In this document: positions 15,594-24,499 of the stretch, piece by piece
Position numbering within the stretch: position 1 is the first letter of the stretch
How the letters are laid out: every line of letters begins with the position of its first letter
DNA from: a virus
Direction: 5' to 3' (one strand)
DNA: 37,984 nucleotides
IMG/VR virus record: IMGVR_UViG_3300047462_000755
Coordinates: 1 to 37,984 of that record
Program-made: the position numbers and the translations under genes
Notes under the pieces: model-generated
The model's input: only the letters and a program-made list of their open reading frames with translations
Told to the model about the DNA's origin: nothing
Databases searched by the model: none

Positions 15594-16781
15594 TTATTCG
15601 GCTGCAATAGCGGCTTCCCAGGCAGTTATTTGCCCTGCGGTAGGCGTACCTTGTACAAGCAAACAAATGCCTGCGAAATCAGCACGGCGCGGACGGCCTC
15701 CCATACGGACTAAGAAGGAATACAAATCACCATAGTAAGCCGGTGCGCCCATCTGTTCAAACATTTTGGTTTCGCCATAGGCCAACTCAACGCCCTGTGT
15801 ATACCAGCATAAAATAGCTTCGCTATCGCCAACATCGCCAGGGTCGCCAGGGGCGCGAATTACTCCGGCAGCCGATACATACACTACCGTACTGCGCTGC
15901 ATAATGCCAAATCCCTGCGCTTTCATCAGCAAGCCTTTGCGGCGTTCCTCCTCTGTAGCTGCCTGCATATAGGTAGCGGTAGTGAGGTTGTCGGCAGGAA
16001 ACATTTGAGCGTTTAACATCGATGGCTGTAACGAATACATCTGGCCTTCAAACCAGCGGTTTTGCTTTCTCAAAAAGGTTGAGGCGGCTTGCAAATCGGT
16101 TAAGCTTGCGCCAAAACGATACCCGGTAGCACCAGGGGCAGAAGCCGGAACAATATTCGCTATAGACGACCCGGCAATTTTCCCGGTGGTATAGATCATG
16201 CTTGTAGATGGCAACGGAACGGCAACGCCTGTACTCAAATCATTCAGCCAGTTATACAGGGCCTCTTCGGCCACGGTTTGTACCAACTTTTGTTTATCCT
16301 CACCCAGCACACTTGCACGTTTATCATAGGTAAGCTCTACAGTATCTGCGTTCGGTATTAATACCGGGTCGGTGGTATATTCGTCAATCAGGTAGATCAC
16401 ATCGGTATCTGTACGCTTGCGCACGTTTGCAGGTAAGTTAGTGCGGTTTTTGCTTACGTTGCCAGAGCCGCCGGATTGCGGGATATGTACCGCCCTGCCG
16501 TTAACGTATTCGTCGGCTTTAAAAGAAAACCGCAAAAAAGAATTGTCTTTAAAAATTTGTTCCTCAATATCGGCTTCCCAAATTTCCTTTTGAACGGCCA
16601 TCATGATAGAAAAATGGCTAAATGATTTTTGAGCAAAACCCAGCACCGTACCCGATACCAAACCGCCGATAGCAGCCAGGGGCGCAATAAACGCAAGCGG
16701 CACCCCGATGATGGAAAAAAGCAACACAATAGCCAACACGTTATACAGGTAGTTGACTGGTTTTAATTTGATGTTAATCAT
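15594..16781 (-). CDS. Major capsid protein with hydrophobic N-terminal extension
   Basis: From MMAVQKEIWEADIEEQIFKDNSFL onward (residue 60-61) this is a typical Bacteroidota major capsid protein: N-arm, E-loop-like stretch (EYVNGRAVHIPQ) and long core to residue 395. Preceding it in frame are 59 residues with two hydrophobic stretches (about 12-29 and 31-49). An alternative start at 16604 or 16601 would give a conventional 335-336-residue protein. Neither start has a good Shine-Dalgarno sequence. The capsid role is inferred from position after the protease/scaffold gene and from the sequence pattern. Confidence 0.78.
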   Translation of the reverse strand: MINIKLKPVNYLYNVLAIVLLFSIIGVPLAFIAPLAAIGGLVSGTVLGFAQKSFSHFSIMMAVQKEIWEADIEEQIFKDNSFLRFSFKADEYVNGRAVHIPQSGGSGNVSKNRTNLPANVRKRTDTDVIYLIDEYTTDPVLIPNADTVELTYDKRASVLGEDKQKLVQTVAEEALYNWLNDLSTGVAVPLPSTSMIYTTGKIAGSSIANIVPASAPGATGYRFGASLTDLQAASTFLRKQNRWFEGQMYSLQPSMLNAQMFPADNLTTATYMQAATEEERRKGLLMKAQGFGIMQRSTVVYVSAAGVIRAPGDPGDVGDSEAILCWYTQGVELAYGETKMFEQMGAPAYYGDLYSFLVRMGGRPRRADFAGICLLVQGTPTAGQITAWEAAIAAE

Positions 16782-16844
16782 TGTTTAAAGTTGTTTTAAA
16801 TGAGTTGTTGAATGATCTTTCGGCTTTCGCCTTTAACCTTGCGC

Positions 16845-17915
16845 TTATCCTTTGTATTCTTTGCCGAACCTTTCCGCAAACTTTTCTTTGAATAGTTCAA
16901 AGTTTTCAGCCTTTAGCTTTGTAAGCTTTCCGGCTTTGTCGAGGTCATTCCATGATAGCGCAGTGTAATCGCCGCCAGCGGCTTTACCTTCGCCCACGGC
17001 CTGCGCGATTGTTTTTGTGGGTGTAATTGCGTCCAGCGCGGCTTTAGTGTTGTCAAAATCCGCAGTAGCCAGCTTGATGTAAGTTTCTTTCTGGCCGGGT
17101 AAAATTTTCTTTTCAGCAATGGCGGTGTCCACCAGGGCAATAATTTTGTTAGTGGTAGCCAGCTTAATGCTGTTTGCCAAATCCTGTTCTGCCTTTGTTT
17201 TAGCAGCCGTTAAACTTTCCTTTTCGGTGATTAAGGTCTGAATTTGAGTTTCACGGTCTAAAGAAAGTTGCACCAGGTCGGCTACCGCCTTTTGCACATC
17301 TACCTCCGTAGCCGTTTCGTTTAGTTTCAAGTGCAGCAAAATGGCAGAAGCCGAAGCCGCATTAAGCGTGATTATTTTCATGTCTGATTTTATGGTGTTT
17401 TGCAGGTTGTCATAAAGGGCAATCATTCCTTCCGGGGTAAGGCTTGCCATTTCTATTTTATTGTCGTCGGCATCGTATAGCTGGCACCCGAAAGCATCAG
17501 GGTTACCGCCAATATCTACGCAACTTGTTTCTACCCAAAGCCATTTTGTAACAGTAGGGCCTAACTGGCCGGGTAGCATTAATTCCGGGTCGTTGCTGAT
17601 CTCAATAGGTTTAGCACCCAGCGAAAGCATATTTAAAGTACCGTTTTCGTACTTGTTATAAATTTGCATGGCAAAGGGGTCGGTCTCATCAAACTCCAGG
17701 TAACAGGTAATTTGATCGCCCTCTATTTTTATGTCCACGCATCGGCCTAACGGCAAAATCTGATCTTTTGAATTACCTGTAGCGCGAAGGTGCATCCAAA
17801 GCATAATCGGGTTGTTTACATATTGCGACATATCGCCGCCTGTAGTAAGCACCCTGAACAAATAGCAATTAAGGGAACTGGTTGTAACTACATACCGCTT
17901 TGTGGTGCGCTTCAT
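16845..17915 (-). CDS. Prohead protease fused to scaffold-like C-terminal domain
   Basis: A 356-residue protein. Residues 1-150 resemble the S78-type prohead protease, with a candidate catalytic His at 42 (LWMHLRA) and Ser at 98 (LNMLSLGAKPIEIS). The C-terminal part, from about 180, is helical and charged (coiled-coil stretch about 205-260), ending in EKFAERFGKEYKG, as expected of a scaffold. Mu gpI/Z makes protease and scaffold from one gene with an internal start. An internal start for scaffold alone is possible here too, for example at the Met around residue 179, but unproven. Confidence 0.8.
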   Translation of the reverse strand: MKRTTKRYVVTTSSLNCYLFRVLTTGGDMSQYVNNPIMLWMHLRATGNSKDQILPLGRCVDIKIEGDQITCYLEFDETDPFAMQIYNKYENGTLNMLSLGAKPIEISNDPELMLPGQLGPTVTKWLWVETSCVDIGGNPDAFGCQLYDADDNKIEMASLTPEGMIALYDNLQNTIKSDMKIITLNAASASAILLHLKLNETATEVDVQKAVADLVQLSLDRETQIQTLITEKESLTAAKTKAEQDLANSIKLATTNKIIALVDTAIAEKKILPGQKETYIKLATADFDNTKAALDAITPTKTIAQAVGEGKAAGGDYTALSWNDLDKAGKLTKLKAENFELFKEKFAERFGKEYKG

Positions 17916-18176
17916 TGTTTTTCAGTTGTGTTAGCTGCCCGTCCCCTTGTTAATTGCCTTTTTTCCATGTGTTTGTTTTTAGTTTTTCATCCTGCTAAAA
18001 AGCTTATGACCGCTGTGATTGAGAACAAACGTAAGCCGCTTTGCCGGGCTTAAAAAACCGGGTTTTTGAATGATTAAAGCCACTTTACCACATGACTAAG
18101 GCTGCGTTAATCATTTGAATACTGCATTATATAAGAGGTAAAAAAGCACCCATTTTTGAGAAACAATCGGGGCGTA
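17916..18176. promoter_or_regulatory. Divergent late control region
   Basis: A 261-bp gap separating the two divergent late operons. It contains an inverted repeat ATGATTAA (18070-18077) / TTAATCAT (18107-18114), with arms 37 bp apart, and a near-palindrome AAAAACCGGGTTTTT around 18050. No TAnnTTTG promoter is evident, which is compatible with activator-dependent late transcription. No small gene is visible. Confidence 0.5.
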
Positions 18177-18641
18177 ATGGTTAAAAAAAAGCTGACAAAA
18201 GAGGAATTGGAAGTGCGCAAAAAACTGGCGCAAAGCCTCTTTACAAGAGATGGCGTGATTACGCAAAAGGAACTGGCAGAGCGCGTAGGCGTTACCGAAA
18301 AAACCATTGGTAAGTGGATTATTGACGGAAAGTGGGAAAGCGAACGCACCAGTATTTTACTTACCCGCGAACAGGAATTGCGGCGCACCTATCGCCAGTA
18401 TACCGCCCTAAACGACAGCATTGAAAAACGCGGGGAAGGTGCCAATTTTCCAACCCCAAAAGAGGCGGATATTTTAATCAAGATCGCCGCAGCCATTGGC
18501 AAGCTGGAGACCGAAGTATCAGCGCAGGAAGCTGTCGAGGTTCTTATGTCGGTCGTGAATTTTGCCCGTACCGAAAATTTAGCCGAAGCAAAGATTGTAA
18601 TGAAATGGGCTGATCTGTTTATCAAAACCAAACTTAAATGA
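18177..18641 (+). CDS. Terminase small subunit (HTH)
   Basis: Start chosen at ATG 18177 (MVKKKLTKEEL) rather than the upstream TTG at 18156. The 154-residue protein carries an HTH (VITQKELAERVGVTEKTIGKWIIDGKWESE), the DNA-recognition domain of terminase small subunits. The C-terminal half is helical. Its stop overlaps the large-subunit start by 4 bp. Corresponds in position to Mu gp27. It would select phage ends for headful packaging. Confidence 0.82.
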   Translation: MVKKKLTKEELEVRKKLAQSLFTRDGVITQKELAERVGVTEKTIGKWIIDGKWESERTSILLTREQELRRTYRQYTALNDSIEKRGEGANFPTPKEADILIKIAAAIGKLETEVSAQEAVEVLMSVVNFARTENLAEAKIVMKWADLFIKTKLK

Positions 18642-20146
18642 TAAAAGCAGCCGACAAAAAAGCACTCATTGATTGGGACAGGTTTGTTGATAACATGAAC
18701 CGCGCCGCCCCGGTTGACCTGCTGGAAACCCCGGTAGAAAAACGCAAGCGTATAGAATGGCTGGAAAAAGATGGCAATGAGGAGTTATGGTTTAAATATT
18801 ATTTTTTGTCGTTCTATACATCAGAACCGGCCCCGTTCCACATAGCATCTACCAAACGGGTTTTGTACAACCCGGAGTTTTTTGAGGCAAGGCCCTGGAG
18901 CCGCGAACTTTCTAAATCTGGCCGTACCATGATGGAAGCGTTATACCTTACGCTAACCAAAAAGAAGCGGAACGTTATTTTAACCAGTAACAGTTTTGAT
19001 AATGCCAAACGCCTTTTAAAGCCCTATAAAACCATACTGGAAAAAAACCAGCGGATAATAAACGACTATGGCGAACAGCAAAGCTATGGCGACTGGAGCG
19101 AAAGCGAATTTATTACCAAAGCTGGCGTTGCATGGCGTTGTTTGGGTGCCGGGCAGTCACCCAGGGGTACACGTAACGATGAGATCAGGCCGGATTTAAT
19201 TATTGTCGATGATTTTGACACGGATGAAGATTGCCGAAACCCGGAGATCGTAGAGCACAATTACGACTGGTTAGAACGTGCTTTGATACCTACCCGGTCT
19301 ATCTCCGTGCCGTTGCTAGTCATATTTAACGGTAACATCATTGCCGAAGATTGCTGTATGGTTAGGGCGATGGCCGTTGCCGACTATTACGAGATCGTCA
19401 ACATTCGTGACGAAAATGGCAAAAGTACCTGGCCGTCAAAAAACACGGAGGAGTATATTGACATTGCCCTCCGTAACCTTTCTTACAAAGCCATACAGGG
19501 CGAATACTACAATAACCCGATTACCGAAGGCAAGGTATTTAAAGAGATTTATTTTAAGAAAATGCGGCCCCTTAAAGACTACCGCTTTTTAGTTTCTTAC
19601 TGCGACCCATCTTATAAAAGTGGCCGCAAAAGCGATTTTAAAGCCGTAGTACTTATGGGTAAGTACAAACAGGAATACCATGTGCTGCATACCCGGTGCG
19701 CCCAAACCACTACCGCCGTAATGCTGGAATGGCATTATGAAATTATGGAACTGGTTAAAGCCGCCGTACCCGTTTACATGCTCATTGAATGGCCGTGGAT
19801 TGATGAGCCGCTAAAGTTGGAGATACAAAAAGCCAACAAACGTACAGACATAGCACTCCCGCTAAAAGCCGACGAACGCAAAAAGCTCGAAAAATTCTAC
19901 CGCATAGAATCGTCTCTGGAGCCGATCAACCGCAACGGCCTCTTATTTTTTAACGAAGCTGAACGGGACACGCAGGACATGAAGGCGATGGAAGCGCAGT
20001 TTAAAGCATTGAGCCAAACCAGCCGGGCGCATGATGACGGCCCCGATGCTGTTGAAGGCGCAAAATTCATAGTGGATAGTAAAATAGTAAACAACACGGG
20101 CGGCATACAGGTGGTAGCGCGGCCTACAAACAGCAAACGAGTTTAA
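18638..20146 (+). CDS. Terminase large subunit (Mu gp28-like)
   Basis: A 502-residue packaging motor. Walker B is clear at about residues 187-193 (LIIVDDFD) and a C-motif-like segment (LLVIFNGN) follows. The Walker A-like region (RELSKSGRTMM, around 89-99) is degenerate. The RNase H-like nuclease begins with FLVSYCDPSYK (Asp323) and ends with HDDGPDAVEGA. The overall length and motif order match Mu gp28-like terminases. It translocates DNA into proheads and cuts it. Confidence 0.88.
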   Translation: MIKAADKKALIDWDRFVDNMNRAAPVDLLETPVEKRKRIEWLEKDGNEELWFKYYFLSFYTSEPAPFHIASTKRVLYNPEFFEARPWSRELSKSGRTMMEALYLTLTKKKRNVILTSNSFDNAKRLLKPYKTILEKNQRIINDYGEQQSYGDWSESEFITKAGVAWRCLGAGQSPRGTRNDEIRPDLIIVDDFDTDEDCRNPEIVEHNYDWLERALIPTRSISVPLLVIFNGNIIAEDCCMVRAMAVADYYEIVNIRDENGKSTWPSKNTEEYIDIALRNLSYKAIQGEYYNNPITEGKVFKEIYFKKMRPLKDYRFLVSYCDPSYKSGRKSDFKAVVLMGKYKQEYHVLHTRCAQTTTAVMLEWHYEIMELVKAAVPVYMLIEWPWIDEPLKLEIQKANKRTDIALPLKADERKKLEKFYRIESSLEPINRNGLLFFNEAERDTQDMKAMEAQFKALSQTSRAHDDGPDAVEGAKFIVDSKIVNNTGGIQVVARPTNSKRV

Positions 20147-20148
20147 TT

Positions 20149-20562
20149 ATGGCATTTATAAGCAAAACAGATTTAACCACGATTATTTACCTGGAAGACA
20201 TTGACGTTATTACCGAAGGTGACGATACCAAAGTAGATAGCGCAATAGCCGCAGGTATTGGCGAAGCCCAAAGCTATTGCGACCGCTTTGATGTTGTTAC
20301 CCTTTTTGGCCGCACCGGCACAGACCGCGACCCGATTTTATTTGAAAGCTGCAAAGCTTTGGCATGTTGGTTTTTAGTTGCAGCCTGCCCGGCTAACCAA
20401 AACACAAAGGATATAAGGGAACGCGCCAACGATGCGCGTACCTGGTTAAGCAGGGTTCAAAACGGCAAGCTTAAACCCGTTAACTGGCCCCCAAAACCGC
20501 CCGATCAAAACAGCAATCTTTTCCACGTATCCAGCTACGATAAACGCATCAATAACTACTAA
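20149..20562 (+). CDS. Head-tail connector, Mu gp36-like (DUF1320)
   Basis: A 137-residue protein starting MAFISKTDLTTIIYLEDIDVITEGDDTKVDSAIAAGIGEAQSYC, the signature of the gp36/DUF1320 family, followed by helical segments (CKALACWFLVAACP). In Mu gp36 lies downstream of the head genes; here it sits between terminase and portal. Related proteins act in head completion or as connectors. Confidence 0.8.
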   Translation: MAFISKTDLTTIIYLEDIDVITEGDDTKVDSAIAAGIGEAQSYCDRFDVVTLFGRTGTDRDPILFESCKALACWFLVAACPANQNTKDIRERANDARTWLSRVQNGKLKPVNWPPKPPDQNSNLFHVSSYDKRINNY

Positions 20563-20582
20563 CCCCTTTAACACGCTTTTAA

Positions 20583-22007
20583 ATGGCAAAAAATAAAAAA
20601 CCGCTCCGCAAGGTCGGCATACAAAAGGGCGGCGCAATAACGGCCACAAATGCGCCCATCATCCAAACAACTAAGCTGGATATACGGCAGATTTTAAGAC
20701 AGCCGCAGGATTTGGGCAAATGGCGGAACGCGCTCCGCGTTGCCGAAAGCATCATGAGGCCGCGCCGGGTATTGCTTTATGATCTTTATCATGACATCAT
20801 GCTGGACGGCCATTTAATTGCCGTCACGGGTAAGCGCATCGACCCGATTACGATAGCGAAATGGCAGTATGTGGACAAAGAAGGCAAGCCCGTTGATGAG
20901 GTTAATGAATTGCTGGATAGCATTGGTTTTGCCGATTTACTAACCGAAATTATGCTTTCGAAGTTTTGGGGCTACTCAATGGTAGAGTGCGATATATTCC
21001 GCGATGAGGAAGGGCGTTGGGACATGACGGCCACACAGTTCGACCGTAAGCACATGCGCCCCGAAAGCGGCCTGATTGTTTACGATCAAAACGGCGACAT
21101 CGGGTTTAGCGTTCGCGAAGGCCGATACGCTTATACAGTGCTGGAGGCAGGTAAACCGCGCGACATGGGTTTATTTATTTCGGCAGCCCAATACGCCATC
21201 TTAAAACGCAATAACTACGCCGACTATTCCAATTTTATTGAAATTTTCGGTCAGCCGATCATGGACGCAGAGTGGGACGGTTTTGACGAAGATCAGCGGT
21301 TAAAGCTGTTGGAATCCATCACCGCTATGGGTAACAGCGGTAGGCTGGTGCGGCCATCAGGCACTAAAGTTAATTTTATCGAAACCAAAGGCCAGGGGGC
21401 TACCGGCCAGCTACAGGAATCATTTAAAAACAGCATGAACGCCGAAATATCCAAAGCCCTGTTAGGCACTACGGAAACGGTGGAAAGCAGCAAAACAAGC
21501 GGATACGCACAGGCGCAGGAACACGGCGACCAGGACGACAAAAAGAACGAAACGGATTTAGACTTTACAAGGCGCATTTTAAACAGCCGCTTTATCAAAA
21601 TCATGAGGGCGTTCGGCCTGCCTGTTGACGGCGGTAAATTCATTATCCCAGAGGCTAAAAAACAAGCCGGGCCGGTTGAAACTTTCAGCATGTTTGTAGA
21701 TATGGCTCAAAAATTAAACATGCCTGTTGACCATGAATTTATTTACCAATTTACAGGAATGCCGAAGCCGGCCGACTACGATACACAAATAGCAGAGAAA
21801 AAAGCCGCTGCCGCACTGGAAACGCAACAATTGGCCGAAGATGACGAATTAGACGACGACAATACCCCCCCTGCTAACGACCCCGAAGATGGTAAAAAGC
21901 CGCCTGTCAAAGTCCAAAAAAAACCCTTAACCAGGGCGGCAAACACCGGCACAAAAGCTAAAATGGCATTGGATTTTTTACATTTTTTCGGGTGGCCCCG
22001 GACATAA
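20583..22007 (+). CDS. Portal protein, Mu gp29-like (DUF935)
   Basis: A 474-residue portal with typical DUF935 segments: IMRPRRVLLYDLYHDIMLDGHLIAVTGKRIDPIT near the N-terminus, and FKNSMNAEISKALLGTTETVESSKTSGYAQAQEHGDQ in the middle. The C-terminal tail is charged and disordered (AEDDELDDDNTPPANDPED). It forms the dodecameric DNA entry ring. Its end overlaps the F-like gene by 16 bp. Confidence 0.88.
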   Translation: MAKNKKPLRKVGIQKGGAITATNAPIIQTTKLDIRQILRQPQDLGKWRNALRVAESIMRPRRVLLYDLYHDIMLDGHLIAVTGKRIDPITIAKWQYVDKEGKPVDEVNELLDSIGFADLLTEIMLSKFWGYSMVECDIFRDEEGRWDMTATQFDRKHMRPESGLIVYDQNGDIGFSVREGRYAYTVLEAGKPRDMGLFISAAQYAILKRNNYADYSNFIEIFGQPIMDAEWDGFDEDQRLKLLESITAMGNSGRLVRPSGTKVNFIETKGQGATGQLQESFKNSMNAEISKALLGTTETVESSKTSGYAQAQEHGDQDDKKNETDLDFTRRILNSRFIKIMRAFGLPVDGGKFIIPEAKKQAGPVETFSMFVDMAQKLNMPVDHEFIYQFTGMPKPADYDTQIAEKKAAAALETQQLAEDDELDDDNTPPANDPEDGKKPPVKVQKKPLTRAANTGTKAKMALDFLHFFGWPRT

Positions 22008-23266
22008 CGGGGCCAATTATACTAAGTAATTTATACGCCGATTGCGGCTGCGGCCATGTTGCCGATATTGCTCTAACCGGGCATAAAGATATTTTAGATC
22101 AATTTTTGGCCGATGTGCATTCGGGTAAATTAACAGCCGACAGCATACAGCCCGATTTTTATAAAAACCTGTCTGCACAATTGGTTAAAGCAGTTGCCGA
22201 AGGGTTGGGCGGCTCCATTTTTAAAAACAGCGATTACACCAACACCCTAAAGGCATATTTAGACCACAATATTTACGCGTTTAGCGGGGCTAAGAGCCTT
22301 GTAGAATTGCGCCTGTACAATAAGTTGCTTTTAGGCGATGACGGCGAAATACTACCTTACAATCAGTTTAAAGCTAAAGCATTGCAGGTTGACGAATTGT
22401 ATAACAAAACCTACCTGTCTGCCGAATATGAAAACGCGGTAGCCTCTGCCCAAATGGCCGAAAAGTGGCAGGGCTTGCAAGGTTTTAAATATCTGGAATA
22501 CCGAACCGTTGGCGACGATAAGGTTAGGCCGCAGCATAAAATATTAGACGGCCTTATCTTGGAAAGCAGAGACCCGATTTGGAACCGCATTTACCCGCCT
22601 AACGGTTGGCGGTGCCGCTGCACGGTGATACCCGCCGCCAGCAACGATACGCCAACCAATAGGACTACCGCGAAGGACTATGAAAAAGTAGCCGACATAG
22701 AGCCGTATTTTAAAAAGAACGTGGGCAAGGAAAAAACAATATTTGCCGATGGACACCCCTACATTCAGGAAATTGGGTCGGGTAAGATCAAAGAGTTTGA
22801 CGCGGAAAAAAATTACGGCATGGATGGCGTTGAGAAAATATACAAAAAAGGCGACTTCCCAAAATCGGTTTACATGGCCGATAAAAGCAGCGCATTGCAA
22901 TGGTGGCAGGAACAAGCCGGAAGCATTCGCGGCAGCTTTGATGTAAAAACGGCAGACGGCTTAACCGTAACTTTTGATAACAAGTTTAGAAACCATGTGA
23001 TTGAACAAAATGCCGACAACCGCTGGAAGATCATCAACAAGGTGCCGGAAGTATTGCAAAAGCCGGATGAAATTTGGAGCCGCATGATTGACAAAGAACT
23101 AAGCCTTACGTATATCAAGTATTACGACAAAGCCCCAATCCTTGTACAGGTAGACGCGGAAGGCACGGTAAGGGGTTCCACAATGGTAGAAATGCAGCAT
23201 AACGGCAAAATCAATACCGCCGAAATGATTAAAGTGCGCAAAGGGCAGCTAAAATTTAAACAATAA
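21992..23266 (+). CDS. Minor head protein, Mu gpF/gp30-like
   Basis: A 424-residue protein with the SPP1 gp7/Mu F signature around residues 165-215: YRTVGDDKVRPQHKILDGLI, then YPPNGWRCRCTVIPA. The C-terminal third (from about 290) is not part of the classical F domain, with FDNKFRNHVIEQ and a conserved-looking PEVLQKPDEIWSR ... YIKYYDKAPILV...GTVRGSTMV stretch resembling the barnase/EndoU/ColicinE5/RelE-like nuclease-type (phage-Barnase-EndoU) C-terminal domains attached to F-like proteins. That nuclease link is tentative. Confidence 0.82.
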   Translation: MAPDITGPIILSNLYADCGCGHVADIALTGHKDILDQFLADVHSGKLTADSIQPDFYKNLSAQLVKAVAEGLGGSIFKNSDYTNTLKAYLDHNIYAFSGAKSLVELRLYNKLLLGDDGEILPYNQFKAKALQVDELYNKTYLSAEYENAVASAQMAEKWQGLQGFKYLEYRTVGDDKVRPQHKILDGLILESRDPIWNRIYPPNGWRCRCTVIPAASNDTPTNRTTAKDYEKVADIEPYFKKNVGKEKTIFADGHPYIQEIGSGKIKEFDAEKNYGMDGVEKIYKKGDFPKSVYMADKSSALQWWQEQAGSIRGSFDVKTADGLTVTFDNKFRNHVIEQNADNRWKIINKVPEVLQKPDEIWSRMIDKELSLTYIKYYDKAPILVQVDAEGTVRGSTMVEMQHNGKINTAEMIKVRKGQLKFKQ

Positions 23267-23268
23267 AA

Positions 23269-23330
23269 AATCGCTTGTGCATCCCTCCGGCCAATCCACT
23301 AAAAAGCAATCCCGGAGTACACAAGCGATT
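23269..23330. repeat. Large nested inverted repeat in the rightward late operon
   Basis: AATCGCTTGTG (23269-23279) pairs perfectly with CACAAGCGATT (23320-23330), and inside it CTCCGG (23285-23290) pairs with CCGGAG (23312-23317). The element begins just after the F-like stop codon. It could act as mRNA stem, attenuator or mobile-repeat relic. Confidence 0.65.
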
Positions 23331-23374
23331 ATTTAACTACAAAAGTAACGATGTTTCTAATAAAAACAAAAAAG

Positions 23375-23406
23375 TCTCCCCTTTGGGGGGAGATTTAGAG
23401 GGGGGC
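23375..23406. repeat. REP-like palindrome (copy A)
   Basis: TCTCCCC-ttt-GGGGGGAGA followed by tttaGAGGGGGGC. This layout (a C-rich/G-rich hairpin then a G-rich tail) is a repeat style common in Bacteroidota genomes. It lies immediately upstream of the start codon at 23410. Confidence 0.55.
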
Positions 23407-23409
23407 GCT

Positions 23410-23970
23410 ATGGATAGTGTAGACTTTACAAAATTATCGCATAAACAGGCGGCAGAAATAAACCTGTACATCAACAACATGGCCCCGGCTATGGTGGTAC
23501 AAAAAACGCTGCGCTTTATTGATGGTAACTTTCGCGCCCAGGGATGGCAGGGTGCTACATTTCAGCCATGGGCGGCTATCAAACGCAAAGGTACTATACT
23601 GGTGCTTACCGGCAAGCTTCGGCGCGGCACCAACTATACGACCAGCGGACGCGGGGAAGTTCGTTTTTACAACAATGTACCGTATGCCAAAGCCCATAAC
23701 GAAGGGATAACCATTAACGCAACGGTGAACGTTCGCGGATTTATGAGGCGGCGTTTTTATACCGACGAAGTATCAAAGCCCGGCGCACGGAAACCCAAAA
23801 TTGAAAAAACGCAGATTGGCGAAAGCGAGGTTAGGCCGTTTACCCGAAAAATGAATCTAACCATAAAACAACGGCAGTTTATGCCCTATGAAGGCCACGA
23901 AAGCCCGGTTTTGAATAAAGCCATTATACGCGAACTTGAAAAAACAATTAAAGGCATTTTAAAGGTTTAA
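23410..23970 (+). CDS. Phage virion morphogenesis protein, Mu gpG-like
   Basis: Start set at ATG 23410 (MDSVDFTKLS); the frame is open further upstream only because it crosses the inverted repeat and REP-like element. The 186-residue product has the motif RAQGWQGATFQPWAAIKRKGTILVLTGKLRRGTNYTTSG, the characteristic stretch of the phage virion morphogenesis (gpG/tail completion) family, followed by YAKAHNEG. It is basic overall (many K, R). Confidence 0.8.
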   Translation: MDSVDFTKLSHKQAAEINLYINNMAPAMVVQKTLRFIDGNFRAQGWQGATFQPWAAIKRKGTILVLTGKLRRGTNYTTSGRGEVRFYNNVPYAKAHNEGITINATVNVRGFMRRRFYTDEVSKPGARKPKIEKTQIGESEVRPFTRKMNLTIKQRQFMPYEGHESPVLNKAIIRELEKTIKGILKV

Positions 23971-23974
23971 AAAC

Positions 23975-24499
23975 ATGAGTGATTTAACGATGGACGCTAT
24001 ATTGGCGAACGTATTTTTAACGGTGCAAACCCAACTGGCTACAATACCCGACTTGAAATTTATAGATCAGGATTTGGGCCAATTGGATTTTGATGACGAA
24101 CTGGACAAAAGCCCCGTAAAGTTCCCCTGTGCGCTATTTGACATGGTGGATATTCAATACACCGACAATGCGGAAGATAGCCAACTGGCTACGGCTATCC
24201 TGGAGCTACGGTTAGGGCTAACGGCCTATGCGGCAGCAACGCATTATTACCAGAACAACAGTCATAAAGAAAACGCCCTGTTTTATTTTAACCTGGAGCA
24301 TACCGTAAACAAAGCCCTGCACGGTTGGAGCGACGATATGTATTTTAACCCACTAAGCCGCATCAGCGCACAAACAGAGAAAAGAAAAGACAATATTAGG
24401 GTAAGAGTATTGCGCTATGCATTCGGCTTTACAGATAACACCGCTATGCCGGTTTACACCCAGCTAACGCGCCCCGATCTGGAAATTGATATAAGTTAG
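23975..24499 (+). CDS. Tail terminator-like protein (Mu gp37-like)
   Basis: A 174-residue acidic protein starting MSDLTMDAILANVFLTVQTQLATIPDLKFIDQDLGQLDF. LRLGLTAYAAATHY and the C-terminal RVRVLRYAFGFTDN are typical of the gp37/tail-terminator group in Bacteroidota phages. It closes the rightward late operon, and its stop (TAG 24497-24499) overlaps the stop of the convergent moron gene. Confidence 0.68.
   Translation: MSDLTMDAILANVFLTVQTQLATIPDLKFIDQDLGQLDFDDELDKSPVKFPCALFDMVDIQYTDNAEDSQLATAILELRLGLTAYAAATHYYQNNSHKENALFYFNLEHTVNKALHGWSDDMYFNPLSRISAQTEKRKDNIRVRVLRYAFGFTDNTAMPVYTQLTRPDLEIDIS

Noticed and set aside
23275-23409. Longer N-terminus of the gpG-like protein from TTG 23275
   Set aside because: The extension is translated from the inverted repeat and the REP-like element; ATG 23410 fits the family start.
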